Source: Parasponia andersonii
Lineage: Eukaryota; Streptophyta; Magnoliopsida; Rosales; Cannabaceae
Reading direction: 5' to 3'
Assembly: GCA_002914805.1 (NCBI GenBank)
Contig: JXTB01000163.1
Coordinates: forward strand, 539,599 to 603,598
DNA length: 64,000 nucleotides
Both the position numbers and the translations under genes were made by a program. Under the pieces are notes generated by a model, which was not told the origin of the DNA, did no database searches, and saw only the letters and a list, made by a program, of their open reading frames with translations. This document shows positions 26,116 through 36,720 of the stretch, piece by piece. Position 1 is the first letter of the stretch. Every line of letters starts with the position of its first letter.

Positions 26116-26339
26116 GTGGGAATTTTTTTTTAAACCTATTCATAAGTATCAATTTGGTTAATGAAAATTTAGTATACATATTTTTTTATTGTAAAATGTA
26201 AGAGAGAGAAATAACATTAATGATGCACATTTTTTTATGTATTTTATTATAACCATTAGATCACCATTAGATGGTGATCCAATGGTTAAAAAAAAATACT
26301 TACTCATAGGTAAAAAAAAAATACCTATTGGATTGACAC
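26116..26339 (+). mobile_element. Micron-like MITE copy 1 (in CYP88 pseudogene intron 6)
   Basis: Family landmarks are present in order: ATCAATTTGGTTAATGAAAA, GTAAGAGAGAGAAAT, ATTAATGATGCACAT, CCAATGGTTAAAAAAA, ending TACCTATTGGATTGACAC. The left end is eroded and abuts (TA)n. The end word CTATTGGATTGACAC is duplicated just to the right. Confidence 0.8.
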
Positions 26340-29237
26340 TATTGGATTGACACGTAGGTAGTTGTATCTCTGTCAATATATAATAGAGGTTAAAAATCAC
26401 ATGAGCAAGCATAGTTTATGTTACTTACATTCCATCTTGAAGGATTGAACTCCTTTGGATTCTTATAACATTCTGGATCTAAATGAATCCCCCTAAACCA
26501 TACCAGCACTTTCCAGCCCTTTGATATTGTATATCCTTAAAAGGGAAACTTCTTACTAAGTTTCGTTATAAATACTCTTTAAGAAATAAAAAACAGAGGA
26601 AGGACTTACCACCGATGCTAACATCCGCTTTCGCCTCTCTATAAGTAAACAATGAGACATTAACGACGCGGAGTGTCTCGTCAATTACCTAAATCCAGGA
26701 TCAGATAATTGTGTTTTTTTAGACGGTGACAGAAAGTGAACTTGCATTTTTATAGGACTCTTTCTTATAACATATCATATACTTTAGTGCAGCATTTAGT
26801 ATGAAGCAGATCACCTATACCTTCTAATGAAAAAAAAATACGCAATTTATTTTCTTGGTGAGTCATATGGCCAAGCACCCCATTGGGAACATAGTTTTCA
26901 TGAAAAGAGTTGGATTTGAAAAGTTACCATTAGCTATCTAACATCATAAGTTAGCATGTGATAGAACTTTGCCAGTAAGGTTGAGGAATCGCATTTGTGA
27001 ATATGAAATTATACAAGGATGTTAGTTCTTTGTGAACCATTCAAAATGAGTTCACGTCTATAATTATCGTTAGGGGCTAATTCTACTCATATAATTATTT
27101 ATTACTAATGCTCAATTAACAACAATAAAGAAATTCAAATATCTCAATACAATTATACCTTGGAAAGATATTCCATCTGTTTAGTTTCTTTAATGCTCAA
27201 TCATTTCTCCGTTGCTGGTCTTGTTCGCAGAATTTCCTCTTGCTCTGCCTGAAACTTCAAGTCAATTATGATAATAGGCTAACAAGGAAGACAAACCATT
27301 TTTAAGAAGATTAAGTTGCGTGTTTCAGTCCTATAGAAGTTAAATCATAAATTTAGCCGAAAGACAACTTCCGCAAGTATTTCAATTCTACTTTAGAATT
27401 TTCTTTTCAATTAAGGATGACATAAATTTTTTCGAAAGAGGGTGACATAACACGTTTCAAAACGAGATTTCATTCAACACTATAGTCTTAATCTTTGGTT
27501 AAAACAGTGTCGTTGAGAAGTGCAAGAAATTAGTAACTGCAGAAGTTAGTATACAGCAACTGTACAGTAAAACAGGAATTTGGAGACCATATACATTCAT
27601 TCTTGTTCATGGATAGTGTATAATTTTGACTAGAGCAAACATATGGCTATCAAACACATTCAAATTCATTGTAATAGTATATCCTGACCAACCTTAGCCC
27701 TTTGAAGATACTCTGGATGCTTATGTAAGAAAAGGGTTGCCCACAAAGTGGCATGAGCTGTAGATTCATGGCCAGCATTTAAGTACATGAGGATCACATC
27801 TATGATCTCCTTGTCGTCCAATTTTTCGCCATTCTCGTCCTCAACATCTAACAATAAATCCATCATGTCTTTCTTCTCTTCTGATAGATTGTTTCCCTTT
27901 CTTTCTTGCCCTTCTACCATCTATAACACCTTGCAGAATCTTAACCAAGTTTTTCCGAGCCTGCATGACACAAGACTAGGATGATCAAAGAAATTCTGTT
28001 CCTGTTGTTATGGAACAACTTTTACAAAAATCACTGATGTATAGACACATCTATCCAAAACATGAAATAGAAAGTTGAATTTATTTTTGAGGAGGAATAT
28101 TACCGACATTCTGACTTCAACAACTTTCTTTATGCTCAAGAACATTATCTGATACAAAATGGTACAACCATAGTTTATTTCATTGCATATTCAAACGGAA
28201 TTCATCTTTTTTTTTTTTTTCGGTCGTTCATGCTGTGGAAGAAAACAGTTCACACCATATTTTAGTCACAAACAGGTAAAAGGGCAACAAACAAGTTAGA
28301 CATAATTCCATATAAACTAGCTTAGTAAGAGTAGAGTTCCATGTTACTTTCAAATCTTCTGGTGTTTGAACTGAGAATAAATGTCCCAACAGTATTGATG
28401 ATATGAAGAACCAAAGACAAACACACAAAAATAATAATTGTAGGAACAACAATAATAATAAATGAATGAATATGACATTTAGTGCTTTATGATATGCAAA
28501 TCCAGGGAGATTGATGGCCATGGATCTTAGTCCATAATTGAGTTTAGCATATTCTTCCTCCATTGTTTTAATTATTGGACCACCCTCACAGCTCAAAAAA
28601 ACATACATGATTATTTTGAAGGTGATCTTCCTTATCTCAGTCAAGAACTCAACTGGTCTATCTGCCTTAGCCAATTCATCCAAGGAACTTAGCATAACAT
28701 CTTTCATGAGTTCATGGTAGACGGATTGTGCTTTCAGGCCGCTGATCGGAGCAGAAAGGCCTAAGAAAGACTTCCTTCCCATCAAAATAGAAGTGGATTT
28801 AGGCCAGCCTGGCTTGAACTGTGCATCATCCATCAAGACAGGTCTGCATGTTTCAGGTGTTGTGACAATGATTGTTGGGCATCCAAACAAATAGGCCTTG
28901 TAAATACCTGTCCTGCCAAATCTGGATTTCCAGTAACAACAAGAGAAAATAATGTTCAAATGAAAATTATTGTAATCTTTGTTTATTGCCTGTTGAAGAG
29001 GTTTTAACCAGTCTCTTACTTTAACTGTATACTCAGTTTTCGCAGTTCAAATAGTTGGAATATGTTTCGCTAGATATGTACTCTCAAAAGAAGTGACTAA
29101 ACTATATTTAGCTTAAATGAAGTTACAATGGGTAATATGTAGTTCCTCAGATTGATATAACGAGAAATTTAGTTCATGTTTGGTCCATTGTAAAATGTTA
29201 AAAAACTCGGTTCTGTATAAATTAAAGGTAATATTAT

Positions 29238-29726
29238 ATTTGGTTATATTTTTGTATTATATTATTTAATACGACGTTAAAATTTAATACACTATATAAA
29301 TTTTAATACAGAAAATAAATTTATATGACACTATTATAACATTAACTCTTTATCCCTTTTTCTGTTCTTCATTTCTCTCTTGTCATTTTTCTTTTCTCTA
29401 TTTTCTTTCTCATTTTTTTTTTCTCTTCCCTTCTTTTTTTTTTAACATCACTTCATCTTTTTTAGAAGTGTTATTTTTCTAAATATTTTTAAAAATTGAA
29501 ATTAGAAAGTGGTACTGTTGGAAAATAACTTTTGAAAAGTAGCATTTTAGAAGTCGTATTTTTCAAAATAATTTTTTTAAAATATTATTTTTCTAAATGA
29601 ATTTTTAAAATGATATTTTTCAAAAATTAATTTTTAATGCAACATCTTTATATAATATAAACCTAAATATAAGATTGTAAAATAATACAATACAATACAT
29701 CAAAATATAATATAGAATAACTAAAT
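29238..29726. mobile_element. Foldback element family II, copy 2 (in CYP88 pseudogene intron 1)
   Basis: Same module order as 13524-14092: a TATTTGGTTATATTTTTGTATTATATT left end, a C/T-rich stretch (TTTCTCTCTTGTC), repeats like GAAAAGTAGCATTTTAGAAG, TTAATGCAACATCTTTATATAATATAA, and a right end rich in AATACAATACAATAC. Non-coding. Confidence 0.55.
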
Positions 29727-30000
29727 CATGATACTGTATTATCTCTTTATGGTTTGCCCATATATACCTGGCGATGAAGTTGGAGATGAATGAATCAGGG
29801 TCACCAAATTTGAAAGCAATCAGAAAAGACCACATATTCCCAATAAGAGGCCATCCCATGTCACCTGGGGGCAGAGAGCACTGCCTTCCAGCCACCATCC
29901 ATATATGATACCACTCATTAGCTCGCTTTAGGACCAAAATAACAGCAACAAGGCCACCCATCAAAGCTGAGAAAACCCATTATCCTAAATCCAGTTCCAT

Positions 30001-30415
30001 TTTCAAATGTTTTGATGTGTTTTAGAGTTACAGACAAGAAGCTCTGAAGCTCCATCAACATAATAAAACCTCACCAGTAGTTACTTAAACAGGTTAAGAG
30101 GCCAAATCCTCTTTTATAGTACTTCTGTCTTGTCACATCTTTTGGACTCTTATGCTCTCCCAGTGCATCTTTTTATCACTAAAGTTTTGGGAAGAGATGC
30201 TTGGCATTTTATAAGAAAGATGCCTTCACTCTCCACAAGTTTGGTCAAAGTGGAAAATAGCTACATAAGCAACTAAAATAGTCAAAAACTAATATATAAA
30301 AAACAGCCCCTTTTAGATAATACCAGAGTCAATTTCAGCTGAAATTGTACATCAAATATATAAATATGTCCAGAAAGATAGGAGGATTAATTAGTTCCAA
30401 GAGTGCGCAACAAGA
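30001..30415. other. Upstream region of the CYP88 pseudogene
   Basis: Leader and promoter side of the dead gene on the minus strand. No other gene is seen. Confidence 0.4.
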
Positions 30416-30614
30416 GGGCACCAATCCAATAGTTATTTTTTTTTTTTTACCTATGCATAGGTATCAATTTGGCCAATGAAAATTTAGCATGCACATTTTT
30501 TTATTGTAAAAAGTAAGAGAGAGAAAGAGCATTAATGATGCACATCTTTTCATGCACTTCATTATAACCATTGAATCATTGTTAGATGGTGATCCAACGG
30601 CTAAAGAAAAAATA

Positions 30615-30615
<1 letters not shown>
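30416..30615 (+). mobile_element. Micron-like MITE copy 2, 3'-truncated at (TA)n
   Basis: Begins GGGCACCAATCCAATAG, runs through the ACCTATGCATAGGTATCAAT hairpin, AAGAGAGAGAAAGAGCATTA and CCAACGGCTAAAG, then breaks into a (TA) run of about 30 bp instead of its right terminal repeat. Confidence 0.85.
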
Positions 30616-30648
<33 letters not shown>

Positions 30649-30650
<2 letters not shown>

Positions 30651-30890
30651 TTGCCAATCCAATAGATATTTTTTTTCTTTACCTATGGGTAGGTATTTTT
30701 TTTTTAGCCGTTGGATCACCATCTAATGGAAATTCAGTGGCTATAATGAAGTGCATGAAAAAACGTGCATCATTAATGCTCTTTCTCTCTCTTACTTTTT
30801 ACAATAAAAAAAAATGGATGCTAAATTTTTATTGGCCAAATTGATACCTATCCATAGGTAAAAAAAAAAATACCCACTGGATTGGTGCCC
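30649..30890 (-). mobile_element. Micron-like MITE copy 3, full length
   Basis: 242 bp from GGTTGCCAATCCAATAG to ACTGGATTGGTGCCC, with (TA)n directly on both sides. It lies head-to-head with copy 2 across the TA run. Confidence 0.9.
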
Positions 30891-30907
30891 ATATATATAT
30901 ATATATA

Positions 30908-31035
30908 CGTGCATCGTTAATGCTCTTTCTCTCTCTTACTTTTTACAATAAAAAAATGTGCATGCTAAATTTTCATTGGCCAAATTGATACCTATGTATA
31001 GGTAAAAAAAAAAAAAACCTATTGAATTGGTGCCC
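30908..31035 (-). mobile_element. Micron-like MITE copy 4, half element
   Basis: Only the half from GTGCATCGTTAATGC to ATTGAATTGGTGCCC remains, separated from copy 3 by 18 bp of TA repeat. The break is inside the element at the TA run, as in copy 2. Confidence 0.85.
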
Positions 31036-31149
31036 TATATATAATATTGATAAAGAACTTACGATATATTGATAAATAAATAATCATTAATTCCTAGCAC
31101 AAACATCAGTGAAAAATAAACTATATTGCCAAAAGGGTGATCATTAAAG

Positions 31150-31330
31150 GACAAGTAAGAGCCATTATCATATTAAGATGTTAGTCCAAAATTTAAGGGA
31201 TATATTTGTGAGTTTGAGAGGATCAGGAGTTCAAACCTTGATAAAATCTTGATAAAGTGTATGTATTATTTTCCTTTAAATTTATTGTAAATAATAATTA
31301 TTAGTCGGTCTCACTTAAAAAAAAATATTT
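31150..31330 (+). mobile_element. SINE-like element, copy 1
   Basis: About 180 bp: TTAGTCCAAAATTTAAGGGA, then GGAGTTCAAACCTTG (resembles a pol III B box), TATTTTCCTTTAAATTTATTGTAA and an end CTCACTTAAAAAAAAA. A second copy is at 41905-42066. tRNA-derived SINE is the best reading, but the A box is weak in this copy. Confidence 0.4.
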
Positions 31331-31417
31331 AGTTGAAGCAATGAATCTGATCCTTGTTGAAGCCAGGTGAAATATTTAGTTGAAGCAATGAATCTGATCC
31401 TTGTTGAAGCCATGTGA
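31323..31417. repeat. Tandem duplication, 47 bp unit
   Basis: AATATTTAGTTGAAGCAATG...GTTGAAGCCA occurs twice in direct tandem with almost no differences, so it is recent. It starts at the A-rich tail of the SINE-like element. Confidence 0.85.
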
Positions 31418-32699
31418 TATCACCTGAAGATAGTGATAAATTAGTCTTGTGATGATGCATTGGTTTAGACTTTCTCAAAATCGAAATCTATTACAAATAT
31501 TTTAATAAATTAGAGGTCATGAAAAATGTATGAATCATCGATAAGCTGATCATGACAGTTCAACTAAACTACTAATCAAAATTGCTTCATTCATTATCCA
31601 TGAGAAAGGGGAAAAAAAAAAAAAGGATTTATGATGCAGGAGCATGACATATTTAGCATAATAGGATATCCTATATAAGATATACTATTAATAATTAAGT
31701 TTCATTTCATTATCAAGTTATTTTAATTTTGGGTAACTATATTATTAATTAGGTTTTATAGATTTGTATTTACTGTTTACATGTAAATAGGTTTTAATAA
31801 TTATTTTTTATGAACGAATATTTAATGACTATTGAATTTTCTCCAGGGTTTTTTTTTTCTGTCTAATTTATCTGATTCTCAATTTTATTCTCTTTCTTGT
31901 CTCCTATTCGTCTATTTCTGCCTTAATTTTATTCATCCTTGCTATTTTACCAATTATCTTCTTTTTTTTCGCATTATCCTGCATCAGCTTATTAGACATG
32001 CAACCAAGGGGGAAAAGAGTAGTTTTGGGGAGATGTGGAATCATCAAATTATAATGCTAGATTATGATTTATGAGCATTGACAACTTCGGACTGACTATA
32101 AACTAGAACAAAAGTAAAACAATAAATAAATACACGTCATATATATATCAGATTTAGCGGACACAAGGGAATGGGATTCTTTAAAAGAAATGTACGGAAG
32201 TCATTTGAATATACTTTGGTGTAAGTACCGGCTTGGTTAGTATTTGGGCCATGAAGTTTTTCCAAAGCATTAATTTATAGTTATCCTATACCATTACACT
32301 CCAGCACTCGAAATTAGTACTGTTCTACTTTACATATCAGATATTAACATCACTTGGTTCAAAGACAATTATTTCATACTAGCAAAAAGAAAAAGGGGCT
32401 ATATATACACACATACATGTAAATAATATCTTTATGAGAAAGATCACTTATTAAATCAGTAAATCAAGTCTTCCACTGGAGAATGCAATAAAACTAATTG
32501 AAATGTTAAACCATGACTATGAGGGAACCAAGTAGAAATATTTTCTAGTTCGATCAAACTTCCCTATTCATCACATAAACACTTCTTCTTTTATTACTCC
32601 ACCACTACCCCACCCCCCAACTACTTGCTTGGAACATAAATGCACATTATGTTGTAGGCACATCTGATTTCTAAAACAAAATTGGCAAACACAGATAAA
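31418..32699. other. Intergenic DNA
   Basis: No gene is seen. The open frame at 31832-32074 has no codon-like composition or recognisable motif. Confidence 0.4.
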
Positions 32700-32830
32700 G
32701 TTATTTATACATCAGATAATAATCCACATAGTACAAAGTTAGATGAAACAACAGAAGAATAGTCTAATACAAGGATTATTTATTGAATGCCAAACACAGC
32801 ATTGCTGAACCTCATGGCTCCAGTTGGTAC

Positions 32831-33069
32831 TCAGATATTAACATCAGCAGATTCCAGAAAAGAAATGGAAATCAGTTCAGACCGATATTGATCAGTTACA
32901 TCGCCATTCGACTGCGAGACACCATCAACGCCACTCAATCTTTCAGATGACAAGTTTGAATCAAAAGCCTTCTCCGGTACAGAGTAAGAGATTGCAATAA
33001 GCAACTCTCTTGTTAGCTCCTCAGAAACCTCACAAGGTGCTCTGATATCCATAAAATGCCAACTAGTTC
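32831..33069 (-). CDS. Probable small protein of unknown function, 73 aa, last exon
   Basis: The frame from ATG 33052 encodes MDIRAPCEVSEELTRELLIA... and ends ...SFLESADVNI at 32831. Its balanced composition, unlike the AT-driven frames around it, and an acceptor TTTGAAATGCAG just upstream (exon start 33069) support a real exon. A leader exon probably lies at about 34359-34450, with donor CAGAG|GTCATT, an upstream TATATATATA (about 34471-34484) and a short upstream ORF (10 codons with stop) starting AAAAAATGCG. An AATAAA lies near 32780 downstream of the stop. The protein is hydrophilic with no signal peptide or membrane segment. The frame stays open through exon 2 into exon 1 without an upstream ATG, so the 33052 start is the best choice. 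I do not recognise the family. Confidence 0.55.
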
Positions 33070-34358
33070 CTGCATTTCAAACCAAAAAATCTAAAAAAAT
33101 TGTGCACAAATAGAATATGAAAATAAAATGTAATAAGCAATAAAAGTTTGCTTTCCTTTTTAAAGTAAATGTACAAACTCTCAGCTAAGGATCTCTCAAC
33201 CCACTCAATTAAGTCCAGAAAATCAAATCGGGACCTATGGTTACCTAGTCAACAGATACTCAGCTAAACCCTTTACCCAATAAGTATTAGCAGAGAACTC
33301 AAATTCGATTAAAATCCTCTTCATACTCCCCCAACTTGCAGTAAGCATACATCGTCTACCCATAAATACGAGGAGTATGCTTCTGAAACACCAATTACCA
33401 ACCCCATTAATAATTTACAAAACAGGCATAAAGTTTTTATTCACTAATGTGATGACAATTGATGTTAATTCAATGTCTTGATCTCTATTCAGGTCAGTTC
33501 GGCTAAGGTGGCATCCCGGGTTTACAGTTATTAAGGTTTCAAATTTTCTGTCCTAATTCGACTAGGACTCCTAGTGAAATTATAATCCCAGTGAGGTTCA
33601 TAAAGGGGGTAACTATATTTCTATTAGGACCGGTGCAAACGAACTGCCTATTAGCCTAAGGTTATAATAATGGAAAGGGAGTCAGTGAGGAAGAGAGACA
33701 AATATACCACAAGGTTTATGAATCCAAATCCAAGTGTTCAAACCTTTAGCGTTGTATTTTTCTTACTAGTTTAAATAATAGATGCAGCAATTTTGTCCGA
33801 ACTACGTTAAATGTTGGTGTTCTTGGTATATGCGTCTGTGTTGTCCACCAAAATCTAATCCAGGTTTTGGTTATAGATTCTAACAATTAATTTAGCACAA
33901 AATCAGTATAAGACCAACCAATATAATGAACTACTTTTTTTTTTATTAAAAAAAAAAAAAAAAACCCAATCTTCTACAACCAAATTATGTATTATTAAAC
34001 TTTTCAAAGAAATAAAATTATGTATTATTAAAATATTTTTCCACCTAATTTTCCTAAAAAAAAAAAAAAAGAACCCTTTTCAACCTTTTCCAAATACCAA
34101 ACCCCACCTACATCTTCATGGACATACTAGCTTAAATACGAATTATAACAAGCTTCTGTAAATTAACATAGGTTTTCGTATTGTATCAACCATAATCAGA
34201 TCTAAACTGGACATTAGGCAATATTATTCCAAAAAAAAAAAAAAATCAAAACCAACTAAAATTGAACAAGAAATTGAAATAAATGAATAAATAAAATAAA
34301 TAATGAAAATATACTTTTTCAGAGAGAAAGAAAGAGAGAAAGGGGTTAGATAAATGAC

Positions 34359-34450
34359 CTCTGGTTGTCGAAGATTCACAGCCCCTTCTTCTGTCTTCAC
34401 CCAACCTTTTTATCTTTTTCCTTTTAAAGCTGTTCGCATTTTTTAAGAGA
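34359..34450 (-). other. Candidate 5' leader exon of the 73-aa gene
   Basis: This mixed-composition stretch ends in a plausible donor (AACCAGAG|GTCATT on the minus strand) and sits about 30 bp downstream of a TATA run at 34471-34484. It contains an ATG followed by a short frame that stops within 10 codons, so it would act as an upstream ORF. The link to the exon at 33069 is inference. Confidence 0.4.
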
Positions 34451-34489
34451 CGAATTTGCCCCTATTCTGTATATATATATATATTTGAT

Positions 34490-34919
34490 ATATTCCAGAT
34501 TGGTCCAGAAGGATTGATAACAGAGAGAAAAATTCAGTTAGTTATCACTACACGTCATTGAGTGATCGGACCCGGATCAGAATTGGCCGCCCCGCCCGGC
34601 CCTAGTACCGACTTTAAGTAAGCCACAACCTAAAAGGTAAATAAAAGTGCTTCTAACACTTTGGCCTATAAAAATACAAAAATAAAAAAGAAAATGACAA
34701 TTTATACTGTCTTTTAAAAAATATTTCTAAAATACAATCTCTAAATATTAAATATTTTTTTTATACTGGAAAAATATTTTCATTTATATGATTTTAGACG
34801 TGATGTCAAAATTATAAATTCGTTCGTCTTTACAGAAATTTTATTAATTAAAAAGTAATGCTAATTATGAAAACATAAGTTGATGTAATTGTTGGAATAG
34901 AGTTGGCCAATAGTCCAGC
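34490..34919. other. Intergenic DNA upstream of the small gene
   Basis: A brief GC-rich patch (34560-34610, GGCCGCCCCGCCCGGCCC) stands out in otherwise AT-rich sequence. No gene. Confidence 0.4.
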
Positions 34920-36720
34920 CTTGGGTTTGATTTTCTGGTCTCTCAATTTTTCTATTTCCGTCTCCTTTCTTTATTTATTCTTTTTTTTTTTTATTTTTTT
35001 TTAAATTCATTTTTTATAAATTATTTTCTATTTTTTTCCGAACATTATTACTCTTTTTTTCTTTCCTTTATTTATTTATTCATTTTCTTTTTAAATTCAC
35101 TTTTTATAATTTATTTTAAATTGTTTTCTACATTGAACATCATTACTCCTTTTTTTTTAAACCTTTATTGTTTTCTTTATTTTTCTTTCCTTTATTTTTT
35201 TTATTTTTTTATTTTCTCATTAATTTTTTTTTTCAATTCAATTTATCTGTTAACTATCTTTTTCTTTTATTTATTCCTTTTAAATAGAATAATTGAAATA
35301 TGTGTATAGAAACTTAATATTGCCTACCAAGAAAGTTTTTGCTCTAAGACTTCCAAAATTTCTTGTTAGTTTACTTACATACAAAGTATTTAACCAAATT
35401 GGCTATTAAGAAATCTTTGTGATTTTCTATGATTTACTTACAGACAAGACATTCTACTAAAATAAAACAAAACTGGTTTCCAAGAAACCTCTATGGTATA
35501 AACTATTTTCTATTCTTTTTTTTTTTCAGCATTGAACATAATTATTCCGTTTTTCTTTTCTTTATTTATTTATTTATTTTTATTTTCATTTTAAATTCAG
35601 TTTTTATAATCCATTTTAAATTTTTTCCGCACTGAACATTATTACTTTTTTTTTTAACCTTTGTCATTTTCTTTCTTTTTCTTTCCTTTATTTATTTTTA
35701 TTTTTTCATTTTCTCTTTTTATTTTTTTTTTTGAATAACCTTTACCCTCAATTTATCTATTTTCCATCTCTTTCCTTTATCTATTCCTTTTGGATATAGA
35801 ATAATTGAAATATGTGTATAGAAACTTAATATTGCCCCCGAGAAAGTTTTTACCCTCGGACTTCTAGAATTTCTTGTTAATTTACTTACATACATGGTAT
35901 TTTACTATAAAGAAACCAAACTGATTTCTAAGAAATCTTTGTGGTTTCCTATGATTTATTTACATACAATACATTCTACTAAAAGAAAACCAAATTAGTT
36001 TCCAGGAAACTTTTGTGGTATAAACCATTTTCTATTCTTTTTTTTTTCTGCATTGAATATTATTAATCCTTTTTTTCTTTCCTTTGTTTATTCTTTTTTT
36101 ATTTTCATTTTAAATTCATTTTTTACAATCCATTTTAAATTTTGTTCTGCACTGAACATTATTATTCCTTTTTTTAACCTTTGTCGATTTCTTTCTTTTT
36201 TTTTTCCTTTTTTTTTTATTTTTTTTTATTTTCTCGTTTTAAATTCTTTTTTTTCCCCAATAATCTTTACCCTCAATTTATCTATTTTCCATCTCTCTCC
36301 TTTATTGATTCCTCTTGGATATAGAATAATAAGAACATGTGTATAGAAACCTCATATTGCCTACCAAGAAAATTTTTGCTCTCGGACTTCTAGAATTTCT
36401 TATCAGTTTAGTTTACTTACATACATGATATTTTGCTATAAAAAAATCAAATTGGTTTCTAAGAAACTTTTGTAGTTTCCTATAATTTACTTCCATACAA
36501 GGCATTCCGTTAAAAGAAAAATAAATTAAACATTAAACAAAACTCAATATTCTTCTAAAAGAAAACCTTTGTAGTTTTATGTGATTTACTTATATATATA
36601 GTACTCCACCAGAAAAAAACCAAACTGGTTTCTAAGAAACTTTTGTAGTTCCCTATAATGGTATTTCGCTAAAAGAAACCAAACTAGTTTCTAAAATTTT
36701 TTTGTGGTTTCCTGTGAAAG
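34920..36720. repeat. Pyrimidine-rich tandem repeat, about 3 units of 515-525 bp
   Basis: Marker words recur at constant spacing. GAATAATTGAAATATGTGTATAGAAACTTAATATTGCC occurs near 35287 and 35799, with a variant near 36323. The GAACATTATTA + long T/C tract occurs near 35040, 35534 and 36055. Each unit has a several-hundred-base T/C-rich half and a mixed half with CTTACATACAxxxxATTxxACTA and AAACCAAACTGGTTTCTAAGAAA. Apparent open frames (35121, 35429, 36053) are Phe/Tyr/Leu-rich products of the T/C tracts, not genes. Confidence 0.8.

Larger units (their letters stand above)
25503..30000 (-). pseudogene. CYP88A: CYP88 (ent-kaurenoic acid oxidase-like) cytochrome P450 pseudogene, eight exons
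   Basis: Exons (minus): 30000-29768, 28921-28477, 27960-27693, 27248-27159, 26688-26610, 26535-26429, 26031-25911, 25611-25503. Landmarks in order: proline-rich hinge LPPGDMGWPLIGNMW, FKPGWPKST, I-helix MYLNAGHEST, K-helix [15 protein letters not shown], heme loop FGTGSRLCPG with the Cys ligand, and a tail ending SSPSST. The family oxidises ent-kaurenoic acid in three steps to GA12 in gibberellin synthesis. Lesions: TAA at codon 7 (29982-29980); loss of about 12 residues of helix C after KSFLGLS in exon 2, including the basic residues that contact heme; a +1 shift in a purine run in exon 3 (about 27890-27915; the exon is 268 nt, not 267); TGA at 27203-27201 in exon 4; and a phase mismatch between exons 6 and 7. 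Splice sites remain good, so decay is fairly recent. A shorter start at 29961 would not rescue it. Confidence 0.93.

Noticed and set aside
28228..28959. Single long frame that looks like an intact 243-residue P450 part
   Set aside because: It reads through splice sites at both ends of the true exon 28921-28477; the outer residues are intron translation. It is part of the CYP88 pseudogene.
29959..29961. Downstream ATG as a functional start for the P450
   Set aside because: It would remove most of the membrane anchor and leave all later lesions in place. The better family match starts at 30000 and hits a stop at codon 7.
25503..34450. Biosynthetic gene cluster around the P450
   Set aside because: The P450 is dead and its neighbours (H-protein, unknown small protein) are not specialised-metabolism enzymes.
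35121..36346. Phe/Leu/Tyr-rich open frames as membrane proteins
   Set aside because: They are translations of T/C tracts within a tandem repeat and recur with each unit.
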